64,000 bases of DNA, from contig NC_091325.1 in the NCBI RefSeq assembly GCF_038502225.1, positions 34,986,503 through 35,050,502 of the forward strand, read 5' to 3'. Positions 25,600 through 41,306 of the stretch are shown here, one piece after another. Below the pieces are notes generated by a model, which was not told where the DNA came from, made no database searches, and was given only the letters and a program-made list of their open reading frames with translations. Every line of letters begins with the position of its first letter. The stretch's first letter is position 1. The DNA comes from Cherax quadricarinatus. Taxonomy: Eukaryota > Arthropoda > Malacostraca > Decapoda > Parastacidae. Position numbers and translations under genes: made by a program.

Positions 25600-27300
25600 C
25601 TGCGATTTTTTTAAAACATTGTTGCTTAAGGTTGTGCACTATAGAATCCACTAAATATCGAGTTTGTACAACCCACAACTTGAGATATATAAGGCATTGC
25701 TATCATGTTTCAAGGGCGAGGATTCAGTTATGTTTGTTTCCCATAGCGGAACTGTTGGGTACAATGATCCCAATGGGTGATTGCTAGAACTGACAAGGTT
25801 GAAGGCAGCATTCGACTCCTGGTCCGTCCAGACTGAGTACTGATGTTGGGTTTATATGGTTTGCAGTGGTTTACCAATTTCTGCACTGTATGAAAGAAGG
25901 CAAAGTCTGCATGAAACCTCTCGAACACCGCCAACCCTACGAGATGGTGTGTTCTTAATCTCTGTTTCACTGTGCCATTGTTTTTAAAGATAATATTTAT
26001 ATGAATTATTTTCAGTGTCTCATGCAAGTTGACCAAATTTCATTGTCAGGTAAGACCAGTACATTTTTTCATGGAAGGTATTTCTTTAGGTTCAGTCCTG
26101 TAGATAGTCTTCCTAGCTGATGTGACAAAAAACGCGATTTCTAATAAGCTTAGAGATCTCCAGTGAATACTAGAAATGACTGCCCTACTAGCATCCAGCC
26201 TGTTACTGGGTTTTCGTAACAAGTAGTCAGTATCCTTGTCCAATTATCCATTAGAATTCAATAAGAATTATTAGTGCTTCAGGATTACAACTGGTAGGCT
26301 ACTAACTAATGAAATTAAAATTTAATAAGTTTATTAATAAACAAAATTGTCTAGGAGTATATTATCAAATTAAAATAAATTAATCAATTTAAACAAATTA
26401 ATAATAATCACTTCTCTCGAGTACAGTAGTATTGTGCTGAAGGCACATATCACATTTATACATCTTAAGTACCGTCTGGTATATTAACATTTAATAATAC
26501 AATATACAAATAAGTTTGTGTGTACGTGTATAAGTGCTCTAAGTAGTTCGCTATGTCTCACTACTCGACTAGACTTAAACCAGTGACTGACAAAGTCCTC
26601 ACATCGACTAACTTCTTGACCACCTGGCAATCAGAACAAGGAGATAATATAACGACACTAAGTAGGGACCATCAGCAGATCCTCCACAAAAGTCACAAAA
26701 CTCCCATACTACTGAATCTAAGTTCAGCATAAGAAAATCCCCGACTGTGACAGTACACAGATACCAGTACAAATTAGGTCAGAAGCTACAGCTCAGGACT
26801 TGAGTTGCTCAGAGTGTCTATGAGACACACAACCTCAGTACAACGTCGAAAATCACTAAGTCTAGACAATGTTCTGTGAACAGTTCTACAGAACAAACAA
26901 CAAGAAAGCGACAGAGACGATCCTCCAACAAGGGCCAATAAGGGAGAGTTAAGCATGTCTTGTCAGGAATACGTCCAACCACCAAGAGAGTCTAGCCCAG
27001 ACTGACTACTTCAGGCGAGGTGTGAACCCCCCCCTCGATCACGTGATTGCTTATTGGACAGTTGCTGCCCAGCAACACCGAGAAGCCGGCAGAGTAACGA
27101 GCCATGAGCGATAATTACAGTAGTTAGACAATCAAGACTTGAACTATGAGCACATAATAATAATATATGAATGTTACATCCTACCTAACAATATAACTAA
27201 GTCAAATAATAATATAAAGCAATATAGTTACGATTTAGCTATTATCGCAAATATAAGCAATATAAAATTATATGAAAAGGTAATATACATTATATACATT
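25600..27300. other. Intron sequence, no gene identified
   Basis: Mixed-composition sequence in intron F-G. 26400-27120 is less AT-rich and without long ORFs. It resembles an element end or LTR in texture, but I found no matching terminal repeats with a target duplication. Confidence 0.35.
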
Positions 27301-27319
27301 GTGACACATTCAGGAGTTG

Positions 27320-27712
27320 CAACAGCTGACCATTGGGCCTTCTCAACAAAATCCCTGGGATACCTAAGTTTTGTAGTTATATTATATTTCTTGTTAATTT
27401 CATCTTCTAATGACTCTGGGCAGTAGATAATCAAGGCTCTCAGGAATATTGTAAGGAAAACACTTCTTTTAATTTTATACTTGTGACTGGAATAATAGTG
27501 AATGTATGATGACACACTGGTTGACTTCCTGTAAACTGTGAATTTGAATCTTCCGTCAACACTATGGATTAAAACATCTAGGAAAGGTAGATTGTTGTCT
27601 ATTTCATGTTCTGTTGTGAACTTAATGGAAAATACTAAACCACTGAGTCTAGGTAAGAGCTCATCAATATTGTGATCTGTAGGCCAAAGACAAAGAACAT
27701 CATCCAAGTATG
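27320..27712 (-). pseudogene. Penelope-like reverse transcriptase fragment
   Basis: Minus-strand frame starting at the catalytic motif SYLDDVLCLWPTDHNIDELL and continuing EIDNNLPFLDVLIHSVDGRF, FTVYRKSTSVSSYIHYYSSH, RALIIYCPESLEDEI and KLRYPRDFVEKAQ. This order (YxDD, LPFLDV, YRK.T, SxH, FLRAL) is that of Penelope-like RTs. Everything N-terminal to YLDD is missing. Instead the open frame (to 28073) continues into a proline-rich stretch of degenerate ~60-bp repeats containing TTGATC and GATCAAGAC. It is a fragment that remained open by chance. Confidence 0.7.
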
Positions 27713-28079
27713 AGTGGCTTTGATGATGGTCTTGGGAGTGGAAGGTGAAACTTTTAGGGACTTGGAAGATGTGTAGGTCTTGATCAGAGGACGTAGAGCA
27801 TAGGTATCTTGATCCAAGGAGTTGAAGCAGTTGTGGTTTTGGAAGGTAGGGAATTGGATAGTGATTAGTCTTGATCTGAGGAAATGGGGCTGGATTAACC
27901 TTGGCCCAGGAGCTGGAGCAGTGGTGATGGGATACAGGTGGAGGATGGACTTCGTGGTAGGGAAGGGGATTATGCTCAGTCTTGATTCGAGGAAGCAGAG
28001 GAGGGGATGGTAGGTTCGGGAGGGCAGGTTGGGATGAGGATACATGGGCAGTGAAGGTTATGGAGCTAGGCAAGAAGCT

Positions 28080-29010
28080 CTGCTTATTCTTCTAAATACA
28101 ACGATTCCAAGATTTTTTTTTACAGTCTCAATAAAATTTCAATTTCACAGCATAACAGCCGAAACTAAGTTGGCAGTCTTCTTATGGAACGCATCAGTGT
28201 TAATATTTTTAAGCTGGTGAGACGAGGCGACCTTTAGTACCAATATTTATTAAATATAATTGGCAAATTGTGACTATGCCAAAATTACTTTCTGGAAAAA
28301 AAAACCTCCAGGACTGAAAATTTGATGCCGATCAGAAGAGGAATTCTCCAGTTATCAAATCAATTTAAAGAATTCGAAATTTCATCAGTTAATTTATTAC
28401 AATAACAAATTTTGCCTTAAGTTTTATCATCCATTAAATACTGACGCCACTCAAATGACAAAATCTCAAATATTGTTAATGAGATGAAATGAAATCAAAA
28501 TTTAACATTATGTTACACATAAAACTGACAGAGGTGCATCTACACGCTTGAATTTCTCTCTTCGGCGTCGATGTTTAAGACTACATCGCAGAGCTTTGAA
28601 AGTTACTGAGGCATTCCAGGATGCTGGGAACCTCTATAAGTTTAGTCATAAGGAACCTGTAGATGTCAAATGTTTCTAGTATCTTGCTCTAGATTCTGCA
28701 TACTAACGTTGAAGAACTCAAGCTGGTCGAATGAGAGCTTTTCGTGTGATGAGTTAAAAATGAAAAGTTACAGGAAGATATAAGAGAAGAAGGGGAAAAA
28801 ATGTTCTGGAAATCCTTTCAAGGATGGTCATGGAGGATGTCTTATAACATAAAACGTTTTTAGTCATTTGTACTTTTCTAAGCTGAAAGCAAATTGGGAA
28901 GAGTTAACAATATTATGTTAATTATTAGTGAAAATAAGTGTGCTGCAAGGAATGATAACTTGAGAGCTACAGCGATCCAACTTTTAATCATATTCACTAA
29001 AACACTAATA
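28080..29010. other. AT-rich intron sequence, nothing recognised
   Basis: No supported coding segment, element terminus or repeat over about 930 bp. Confidence 0.45.
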
Positions 29011-29150
29011 TTAGTGACCACTAAGACAACATTTACTTAACAGTGTTGACTACTAAGGCAGCCATTGTTCCACGGTATTGACTTCTAAGACAGCCATTAT
29101 TTAACAATGCTGACCACTCAGACGACCACTGTTCAGTAGAGTCCCTATTT
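29011..29150. repeat. Degenerate 32-bp tandem repeat, about 4 units
   Basis: Consecutive diverged units of the type TTGACTACTAAGGCAGCCAT followed by TGTTCCACGG, spaced about 32 bp. It lies just downstream of exon F (on the gene strand). Confidence 0.6.
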
Positions 29151-29227
29151 AGTTATCCACTATTGAATTGGTATAAACTAAGACATCCACTATTCATCAG
29201 TGTTACACATTTAAGGTACCAACTTAC

Positions 29228-29371
29228 TTGTGTCCCATCTCATGAGCCACAACGTACACAGCGACAAAGGAACGACCTTCATTCATGGTGCATGAGATGG
29301 AAGGACGACACATTCCACCGACCCAGGCCAAGCCAATCACTGAAGGATCTCCCGATGATGTGAGATCCAAT
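29228..29371 (-). CDS. ADAMTS-like exon F (catalytic zinc site)
   Basis: The acceptor is ACACCGCAG ending at 29372 and the donor is CACAA|GTAAGT at 29227. The 144-bp exon supplies one base to finish Gly, then 47 codons and AA over. It reads LDLTSSGDPSVIGLAWVGGM, CRPSISCTMNEGRSF and VAVYVVAHEMGH. GLAWVGGMC, the SC pair and HEMGH are hallmarks of the ADAMTS/reprolysin catalytic domain. The Glu of HEMGH is the general base and the two His bind zinc. The motif is completed in exon G. Joined to exon E it gives LSG-LDLTSSGDPS, the expected spacing after NHWDHALM. No defects are visible. Confidence 0.96.
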
Positions 29372-29463
29372 CTGCGGTGTCCCATCACACCCATAAATAT
29401 TAAAGAACACTGTTAATACCTGACTATATGTTTGCTATATACATACATACATACATACACACA

Positions 29464-29468
<5 letters not shown>

Positions 29469-29549
<81 letters not shown>
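29469..29549. repeat. (TA)n microsatellite
   Basis: About 80 bp of TA, preceded by a short ATAC run (29439-29460) and interrupted at its right side by the MITE insertion. Confidence 0.95.
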
Positions 29550-29553
<4 letters not shown>

Positions 29554-29937
29554 GTGCCGAATATGTAAAACTGGTCAATTAGCAAGAACTCATTTAAAAT
29601 TAAGTCCTTTCTAAAATTTTCTCTTATACGTTTAAAGATATATATTTTTCATTAATGTTAATGTAAAATTTTTTAATTTTGCAACAAAAGAATCTTAGAA
29701 AACTTACCTAACCTTATTATAACAAGAGCAATTTATTTTAGCCTAACCCAGCTAAATATATTTTAGATTTGTTTACAATAATTTAATAATAATCAAACAG
29801 TGAAATATATTTTTTTCGTTAGGTTCAGAATGTTTTTGGCCAAATTATTGCATACACAAATTTTCACTTGTCCTATATGGCAAGATGAACGTTGTTATTT
29901 AAGCCAAGATCGCAAATTCTGCCTATTCGGCACGACA
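29550..29937. mobile_element. MITE, 388 bp, TA target site (copy 1)
   Basis: The ends are inverted repeats TGTCGTGCCGAATA and TATTCGGCACGACA, followed by looser similarity. The flanks are TA on both sides inside a (TA)n array, consistent with a TA target duplication. The interior is AT-rich and non-coding. A second copy of nearly the same length and sequence is at 46539-46928. TA targets point to the Tc1/mariner group or a similar transposase supplied in trans, which is inference. Confidence 0.9.
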
Positions 29938-29949
29938 TACATATATATA

Positions 29950-30023
<74 letters not shown>

Positions 30024-30027
30024 TATA
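29938..30027. repeat. (TA)n microsatellite, interrupted
   Basis: TA repeats with TGTG and GAGAG interruptions, between the MITE and the 3' end of the LINE at 30028-34108. Confidence 0.9.
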
Positions 30028-33000
30028 TGGAAGTACCACCTCTATAGCTGGAATGGGGACCCTCATCCTCAGAGAAGACAATAAACGTACCTCAGGGAAA
30101 ACTCAAGGTTCTCCCCAGAGCTGTTTAAATGTTTTCTTCTCCTGCCACCCCCTATATATTTTATATTCTATGTGAACATTTATTAATAAACAGAATACAT
30201 TTACAGAAAAAAACAAACATGAATATAATGGTACAATGTATCAAAGATCATGAATTTCCTCCAGCTCCTCAAAGGCTGGATGTGAGCCAAGTATGCAGCA
30301 AGCATTTCCCCTCTGGATGGCTATGCTGAGGCGCTGGAACATGAAAGCGGCTGCCCTTGGGTCCCTGGTGGTGTCGATGAGTCTGGAACCCAATTCTTTA
30401 AGGAAACGCATGACATTTTTTCCCCATGATCCCAAGGTCTCTGATCCCACTGGGACAAACTGATACTGTTGGCTTGTGTCCCTATACTTTCTGATCTTGT
30501 ACTCCTCCCTATGGTCAGCAGCTCCTCCCTGTTGCCCCACACTGTGATGGATATAGGTGTTAGCCAGTGTGGACACACAGGTATAGTCCCATGCTAATAG
30601 CTTGCCATTCTTCCAAGGATAGATGGTGATTCCATCGGGGTGGTTTGCTGAGTTGTGGGTATTGTTGGCTGCTAATGATCGGGGCTCCCTCTCGGCTGGG
30701 CATCCAGCTGTAGCAAGGGTTCTCTTAATGATGTCGTTGACCTCATTGTGTCTTGCATGCCAGCCCTTGGTTTTGGAACAGTTATGACCATGTAGACTTG
30801 TGCTTCGCTGCAAATACACGTATATTCTGTGTGAATTGGAGCAGCAAGGCGCAGAGCCACTGCAATACGGATATGGGAACTGTTTGGAGGAAGTCCCCGG
30901 AGTGATGTGCACTCACAACCTGGAGACGGGCAATCTCCCTATCTGATGTTGCAGCCCTGAGCATGTTGGCAAGCACCTTTTCAGCGATCGGGCCATCCCA
31001 GCTTGACTGTTTGTGAGCCAGTGCTGCACTAGGGTTTGGTGTTGGAGCAGCAAGAGTCTCCCATTCGGTGATGGCACTGGTATAGCTAGGGTCTTCTATT
31101 CCTGCTGAGTTGCTGAGGGTATCAGGAAGAATTTGTCTTATCAACTCGTTTTGTGGAAAATTGCATTTATCTGAATGTAACTAATTATGTACATAACAGT
31201 AAATGATAACAAAGATAATTATTATTTATCAATGTTACATAGACAAGTAGGAATTTGGGACACCTAGGTCGCAAAAAATGTACCCCTTCGATACCTACCA
31301 CTGTCATATCCACAAGTTGCTCTGGACCTATTAATTAAATGAAATATACATACACCAGGAATACTGGTAAATATATAAATTTGTGGACTGTATATTAAAA
31401 ATAATAAATGGTTATATATATACACAATTACATAACAGAAGGAAAATATATCTTAATGTCACTCACCAATTTGACTGGAGATTAATGTGTATCATACTCA
31501 GAAAACCTCACTCTAACTAAATCTATGAAAATAATGCTGGCCAGAATTACACACAAATCTAGAGAGCTTATCTGAAGTTCCTGGAGCTGTCTTGTCCAGT
31601 CGTCTGATATCTCAAGTTATGCAGGAATGCACATCCACCAATTTCGTCTCTTATTTGACAGGTGTCAACACAATTTTAACCTCTAGAGCACGAAAAATTC
31701 TTCCCATTCACCAACGTTTGTACAAAATTCAAAACGAAGATGGCGAGTCTCGTGTGCACCGACGCAGGCTTTCCGTTTTCTATGACATAAATATTATTAA
31801 ATACAGTATGGCAATCTATTTACATATAAATACTGAATTTCTGGAAAATATATAGTGTATTTTCCACACGTTTGATGCTATGGAAGAGGATAGGAAAGCT
31901 GGTAGAGCAATCTGGGAGGATCTGCGTACTCCTAGCCCTCCAAGCCTGACCGGAAATGAGGCTTGCAACCACTGTCCATCTTCAAGGGAAAGATTCAATG
32001 CACTCTCTAGCATGGTCTTAAGGAAAGAGTCATATTCCTTGAGTTTTGGACTGCTGAAGGCTGGGGAGCATCTCAGAAAGTAGGTAAGTTTTGGGATTGA
32101 CAGGCACCTGGTGAGTAGGTAGAAGGCATCATGTGTGTCATTGTCTTTCATGTTGCTTTCCATCTTCCGGAGGTCTGAGACTTTTTTTTCTAGGATCAGA
32201 TCGATGGCACTGGACCCAAGAGGAGCACCGAGGAGAGTGTTGTTGGCTGGATCAATGGCTCATGCTCCTGGTAAAACAGCGCTAATATTCTGGATCATTT
32301 GTTGATTGGTAGAACTATTTTACATTTGGTGGGGTTTAAAGAAAGGCCCAGGCTTTCTCCCATGTCTTTAATTTTACTGATGTCCTATAGGAGAGATTCT
32401 GTTGTGCCTGATAGGGTACCATAGTCCAGGAACCAGATATTGAGCTCGCTGGAGAGTGCTTCTGTGACTTCCTTGATGATCAAACAAAATAGAAAGGGGG
32501 CGAGAGGGTCTCCCTGTTGCATGCCTTCACCTGAGTCAATTTCATGGTCCCCAAACAATAGTTTGGAAGTCACACTATAACACGATTCTATGAAGGGATA
32601 AAGGGAAGGGAAGTTTCTATAAACTGCTTGGAGAGCAGCATCCCTTCTGACTGAGTTGAAAGCATTGGCAAAGTCCAATTTGACCATGGCTTTTTCATCG
32701 AACATGTTTTTGATATATACTCGTGCTGCGTGGGCAGCTGCTTCACAGCCCTGTAAAATGCCGAAACCGAGCTGAGTTGGTTTCAGCATTGCAGCAGCCT
32801 TTTGACTCACCCTTCTTACTGCAGCCTTGGCGACTAGGCGCTGAAGGGTGTTACCCACTGCAATGGGCCTGATTCCGCCATCCTTTTTCCGGAGGGCACA
32901 CAATGAGGCACCAAAGAAAAGGGGTCTGATGGCCTCTGGGACACTGCCAGCCAGGCACAGGTTGGAAAATTTGGTGAGTTCAGACAGCAGCCTCTCTGAA

Positions 33001-34105
33001 ACCTCACCAAGTGCTGGATTGAGTATTTGTTTTTAAGTGTTGAGGCCTTAAACCGGTGAAACCTCCTGCTGAACCCTGTGGAAATGACATAGCAGCTTTA
33101 TACACATCAGCATCCTGTAAGGTTAGATGTTCTTCACCTGCTGCAATGTCAGGGAGGTCAGTGTTGGTACTGGGAGCCCTTGGTGGATGTTTGTCCTTCA
33201 GAGCTTGTGCCGTGCTTGCGTCCTTGGGAGCGATGGTATCTTCACTGGTTATAAGCCTCAGAGCTCCAATAGTGTTACCCTCTTCTATTTTTTTGCTAAT
33301 TTGGGCTCTGATTTTTGAGGCGTCTGGTGTCCTGTTGTTGGCATTTGCCTGGCGGGTGTTTGTCGCCCTATGGGGGGAGACGGACGAGGTTGTCATCCCT
33401 TGGGAATGCATTTATTGCCTTAATAACATGTGTTACTAATGACTTGTCCCTCCTTGGTGGGACAACCAAACAGGCATTGCCAAAAAGCAGCAAGTTGTGC
33501 CAGGATCTGTTTTTTGAACAAGCATCGTTGACTTTCTTAAGAAGGTCAGTGAATTTGCTAGCAGCTTGAGGGCGAGCTACTTTGGGGATGTGTGTCAGAG
33601 TCCTGGTGGATGTTAATATGATTGCAGATTTGAGGTCCTCTGTAGAGGTGAAGTCAAGGTAGCTGTCAGCCCTGTCTTCTGGGGGAGGCTGTTGGTTGTT
33701 CTCATTTGGAGCTCTGCTGGAGCCTAGACATCCATTGTGTGACGGATGTTGCCAGTTGTGGGATTGAGTGCACATTCCCTGTGGCACAACCGGCAGATGC
33801 CTCGTGCACGACTGCTTTGACTCTGTCGTGAAGATTCCTGGGAACCCGCAGCTACTTGTGACATTGCTGATATCGTGGGGGTGGGAGAGCGCCAGCTGTG
33901 GGGTGACGGGGGAAGGACAGCAGGGATGCATGGGGGATGAGGGTGGTGGAGTAGGGAGCGGCGGAATTTGTAATTGGTGGGGCACTAAACAGCAACACCC
34001 TTGGTCAGGAAGTCAGTGGTCCTAGGCTGGGATGAGGGGAGGAGATCATGGATGGAGGGGGGAGGGAGTGGCCCTGTGTGATCGCTCAAGATGCTAATTG
34101 TTATA

Positions 34106-34108
<3 letters not shown>
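30028..34108 (-). mobile_element. LINE copy A with PD-(D/E)XK-like C-terminus, broken
   Basis: Minus strand. The ORF starts near 33864 (MSQVAAGSQESSRQSQ) with a zinc-knuckle-like CRLCHREC ... H ... NGC. An RT domain follows: SAGGFTGLRPQHL, KKDGGIRPIAVGNTLQRLVA, motif A KLDFANAFNSV, GMQQGDPLAPFLFC and motif C FLDYGTL. The C-terminal block contains HPDGITIYPW, LAWDYTC, AADHREEYKIRKY, ETLGSWG and FQRLSIAIQRGNA, ending at 30241. PDG ... WD is compatible with the restriction-like endonuclease of early-branching LINEs; no APE endonuclease is present. At least five frame breaks occur, and motif C has lost its second Asp (Tyr). A solo LTR sits inside. The 3' UTR (30028-30240) matches that of copies B and C. 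The clade was not determined. Confidence 0.85.
31152..31868. mobile_element. Solo LTR, 717 bp, nested in LINE copy A
   Basis: It begins TGTGGAAAAT and ends ATTTTCCACA, a 10-bp terminal inverted repeat with TG...CA ends. It is flanked by the 5-bp direct repeat CGTTT (31147-31151 and 31869-31873). Removing the insert and one CGTTT restores the LINE frame across the site (SSSIASN then ELIRQILP), matching LINE copy C at the same place. No internal coding domain or second LTR is present, so it is a recombined solo LTR of a Gypsy- or BEL-type element. Confidence 0.88.

Positions 34109-34195
<87 letters not shown>
34109..34195. repeat. (TA)n microsatellite
   Basis: About 85 bp of TA between the 5' end of LINE copy A (minus) and the 3' tail of copy B (plus). 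Confidence 0.95.
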
Positions 34196-34199
<4 letters not shown>

Positions 34200-34412
34200 C
34201 TATGTTGTTTTACTTTATATCGTATTTTTGTGAATGTTTTGTCAATGTATTTTGTCTTTAAATAAAATATATATAAAATATAGGGGGTGGTAGGAGAAAA
34301 TTCTCAAACAGCCTCAGGGAGAGAACCTCGAGTTTTCCCTGAAGCAAGTTTATTCTTTTCTCTGAGGATGAGGGTCCCTATAACAGTTCTAGAGGTGGTA
34401 CCTCCCTATATT
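34196..34412 (+). mobile_element. LINE copy B, 3' UTR only
   Basis: From CTATGTTGTTTTACTTTATA to CTAGAGGTGGTACCTCCCTA this is nearly identical to the 3' UTR of LINE copy C (52290-52499), including AATAAAATATATATAAAATA. All coding sequence is absent: a strongly 5'-truncated insertion bounded by (TA)n on both sides. Confidence 0.92.
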
Positions 34413-34413
34413 A

Positions 34414-34420
<7 letters not shown>

Positions 34421-34481
<61 letters not shown>
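34421..34481. repeat. (TA)n microsatellite
   Basis: About 60 bp of TA between LINE copy B and the CR1 element. Confidence 0.95.
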
Positions 34482-34482
<1 letters not shown>

Positions 34483-34484
<2 letters not shown>

Positions 34485-34827
34485 CTGTCTCAGTGCTGGA
34501 GGCAACGATGTTGGCAGACGTAGGAGTGAGGACCTGATTAGCAGGTATAGGTCAGCAATAGAAATAATTAGAAGTAAGGGTGGGAACCCTCTCATATGTG
34601 GTATTTTGCCAAGGAGGGGAGTTGGAAATGAATGGTTGTCCAGGGCAATTGGTGTCAATTGCTGGCTGGACAAATACTGTAAGGAAAATGCAGTAACATT
34701 CATTGACAACTGGGACCTCTTCTATGGCAGAAATGACATGTATGCTAGGGATGGGGTTCACTTATCTAGGTGTGGGGTGGGAGCACTGGCAACTGCAGTG
34801 GAGGGAGCAGTTAGGACTTTAAACTAG
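34483..34827 (+). pseudogene. CR1 ORF1, C-terminal part of SGNH-esterase domain
   Basis: The frame enters from the (TA)n array as CLSAGGNDVGRRRSEDLISR. It continues ICGILPRRGVGNEWLSR, NCWLDKYCKENAVTFIDNW and MYARDGVHLSRCGV, stopping at TAG 34825-34827. GGND is the SGNH block with the catalytic Asn. DGVH carries the Asp/His pair of the catalytic triad. The nucleophile Ser region is lost with the 5' truncation, so no active esterase can be made. CR1-group ORF1 proteins commonly carry this domain and are thought to act in RNP or membrane association. Confidence 0.8.
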
Positions 34828-34841
34828 GAATAGTTAGTGGT

Positions 34842-37778
34842 ATGGGTTTTGGCAGGAAAACAGTGAAGTCCCAGTGTAGTAATATTACGAGTTCTAGGGG
34901 AACTAGTAATAATAAGAAAGAGATAGATATTGAAAAGCCAGGGACCTTGGGCGGTAAGGACAGTAATAGGTTTAGTAGAAAAATTGAAATGAGCAGGAAG
35001 GGTAAAGAGAAAGGAGAGTCTTTCAATATTTATTAAGCTAATTGCCGTAGTGCTAGGAATAAGATGGACGAGTTGAGATTAGTTGCTAGTGTAGGTAACA
35101 TTGATGTATTTGCCTTAACTGAGACGTGGTTTAATTCAAAAAGTCGGGACATGCCTGCGGAATGTCATATTCAGGGTTTTAAATTGTTCCAAGAAGATAG
35201 AAGTATTGGGAGGAAGGGGGGTGGCATTGTATGTCAGAGATCGCTTGAACTGTTGCACAAAAACGGGTATTAAGTCTGAAGTAACACATACAGAGTCTGT
35301 TTGGATAGAATTTTCAGAGGGGCATGAAAAACTGATTTTAGGAGTGATATACCGTCCCCCAAACTTAGATAGGGACCAAGGGAAAATACTATGGGAGGAA
35401 ATTGTTAAGGCCACAAGGCACGATAATGTAGTAATTCTAGGAGACTTTAACTTTAGTCATGTTGATTGGAATTTCTTGACTGGGAATTTAGAATCATACG
35501 ACTTCTTAGAAGTATTTCAGGATTGTTTTTTGAAGCAGTTTGTGACAGAACCTACAAGGGGAAATAACCTGCTTGACTTAGTTATGGCAAACAATGAATC
35601 CCTAGTTAATAATTTAGAAATTTCAGAGGAACTGGGTGCTAGCGACCACAAATCAATTACATTTAGCATTGAATGGAAGTACGATAGTAGCGATAACTCA
35701 GTAACAGTCCCAGATTTTCGCTTAGCAGATTACGATGGGCTTAGAGAACACTTATCATCTGTTGACTGGGGTAACGAAGAGAGCTATCAATATGACAGTT
35801 TTCTGAACACTATACATGCTGCTCAAAGAGCGTTTATCCCATATAAAGAAATTAGATCAAATAGAAATGACCCAAAATGGATGAATAATAGGCTCAAATA
35901 TCTACTAGGGCATAAGAAAGGAATTTATAGGCGTATCAAAAGAGGTGAGGGTCATCTTATGAATCAGTATATTGACATTAAGAGGGACATTAAAAAGGGG
36001 ATAAGAAAAGCTAATTGGGACTATGAAATTAAAGTTGCTAGGGATTCTAAAACTAACCCAAAAAGTTTTTTCCAGGTCTATAGAACAAAAGTTAGAGATA
36101 AGATAGGTCCCCTTAAAAATAACTATGGGCACCTTACTGACAAAGAGAATGAAATGTGCTTGATTTTAAATAATTATTTTCTCTCAGTTTTTACACAGGA
36201 AGACACTAACAGTATTCCAGTAATTAATTTTTACAGTGGGCTAGAAGAAGATAAATTATGTAACATCACAATCACTAGTGAGATGGTTGTGAAGCAGATA
36301 GACAGACTGAAGCAAAATAAGTCGCCGGGTCCTGATGAGGTTTTTTCAAGGGTTCTTAAGGAATGCAAAATGGAACTCTGTGAACCACTAACTAATATTT
36401 TTAATTTATCTCTTCAAACAGGTGCAGTGTCTGATATGTGGAAGATGGCTAATGTAATTCCTATTTTTAAAACAGGGGACAAGTCGTTACCGTCAAATTA
36501 CTGCCCAATAAGCCTGACCTCAATTGTAGGCAAATTACTAGAGTCAATTATAGCTGAGATTATAAGAAGCCATCTCGATAAGCATAGCTTGATTAATGAT
36601 ACTCAGCATGGATTCACAAGAGGCTGGTCTTGTCTAACTAATTTATTAACTTTCTTCAGTAAAGCTTTTGAGGCTGTTGACCACAATAAAGAATTTGATA
36701 TTATTTACTTAGATTTTAGTAAGGCTTTTGATAGATTTCCGCACCATAGACTGTTAAAGAAAGTGGCAGCTCATGGCATTGGGAGAAAAGTGCTCTCGTG
36801 GATCGAGTCATGGCTCACTGACAGGAAGCAGAGAGTGTCCATAAATGGGGTTAAATCCGAGTGGGGATCTGTAACAAGTGGCGTTCCACAGGGATCAGTC
36901 TTGGGCCCGTTGTTGTTTATAATATATATCAATGATCTTGATGAGGGAATTACTAGTGATATGAGCAAATTCGCCGATGACACAAAGATAGGTAGGATAA
37001 TTGATTCAAACGTAGATGTTATGGAACTTCAGGAGGATTTAAACAAACTCTATTCTTGGTCAGAAATGTGGCAGATGCAGTTCAATGTAGATAAATGCAA
37101 GGTTCTGAAGCTTGGGAGTGCCCATAACCCTAGTACTTATAAGTTAAATGATGTAGAACTTAGCCATACAGATTGCGAGAAGGACTTCGGGGTTATGGTA
37201 AGCAGCAACCTTAAACCAAGACAGCAATGCCTAAGCGTACGTAATAAGGCAAATAGATTACTGGGATTTATATCAAGAAGTGTAAGCAACAGAAGTCCAG
37301 AGGTCATACTGCAGCTTTATACATCATTAGTAAGGCCTCACCTAGATTATGCAGCTCAGTTCTGGTCTCCGTATTACAAAATGGACATAAATTCGTTAGA
37401 AAACATTCAGGTAGGATGACTAAATTAATACATAGCATTAGAAATCTTCCTTATGAAGAAAGATTGAAGACTCTTAAGTTACATTCACTTGTTAGACGAA
37501 GAATGAGGGGAGACCTGATCGAAGTGTATAAGTGGAAGATAGGTATTAATAAAGGGGATATTAATAAGGTCTTGAGGATGTCTCTCCAAGAGAGAACCCG
37601 CAGTAATGGATTTAAATTAGCTAAGTTTAGATTTACAAAGGACGTAGGAAAGTATTGGTTTGGAAATAGGGTAGTTGATGAGTGGAACAGTCTACCTAGT
37701 TGGGTTATTGAGGCTGGGACTTTGGGTAGTTTTAAATTTAGGTGGGATAAGTACATGAGTGGGAGGGGTTGGATTTGA
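34842..37778 (+). pseudogene. CR1 ORF2: APE endonuclease and reverse transcriptase, three lesions
   Basis: Starts MGFGRKTVKSQ at 34842. The frame holds an in-frame TAA (35034-35036) just before the ANCRSARNKMDELR block, then endonuclease pieces FALTETWFNS and, after a +1 slip in a G run near 35206-35220, VALYVRD, ILGVIYRPP, VILGDFNFSHVDW and GASDHKS. The RT follows: KSPGPDEV, PIFKTGDKSLPSNYCPISL, motif A YLDFSKAFDRF, SGVPQGSVLGPLLF and motif C KFADDTK. A further slip at 37410-37418 (after ENIQ) moves the last 120 residues (MTKLIHSIRNLPYEERLK ... SGRGWI) to another frame. Catalytic residues are intact, so inactivation is recent. Host-encoded LINE, not a cellular gene. Confidence 0.92.
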
Positions 37779-37922
37779 GTGGGACTTTCACATCAGAGCT
37801 TATTTCTTGGGTGGCATTGAAAATTGGGTTGGGCAAATGTTTTGTTAGTGGGATGAATTGTAAAGGACCTGCCTAGTATGGGCCAACAGGCCTTCTGCAG
37901 TGTTCCTCCTTTCTTATGTTCT

Positions 37923-41172
<3,250 letters not shown>

Positions 41173-41306
41173 ATATTTAAATTTATTTGCCTTAGGCTTT
41201 ATTTCAGATGTGTTCACTTCCTTATAAATATATCCAAAGTAAATGCCGCATGTAAACCAAAAGCAAGAAGAACATTATATAAAGTGATGTAATGTTTTGT
41301 CCTGAC

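Noticed and set aside
26200..27180. A second LTR bounded by TGTAAC / GTAACA
   Set aside because: Candidate ends give no matching target duplication and no second copy in the window; left as unassigned intron sequence.
33056..33439. Plus-strand 127-codon ORF and similar plus-strand ORFs over LINE copy A
   Set aside because: Antisense shadows of the minus-strand LINE coding sequence.
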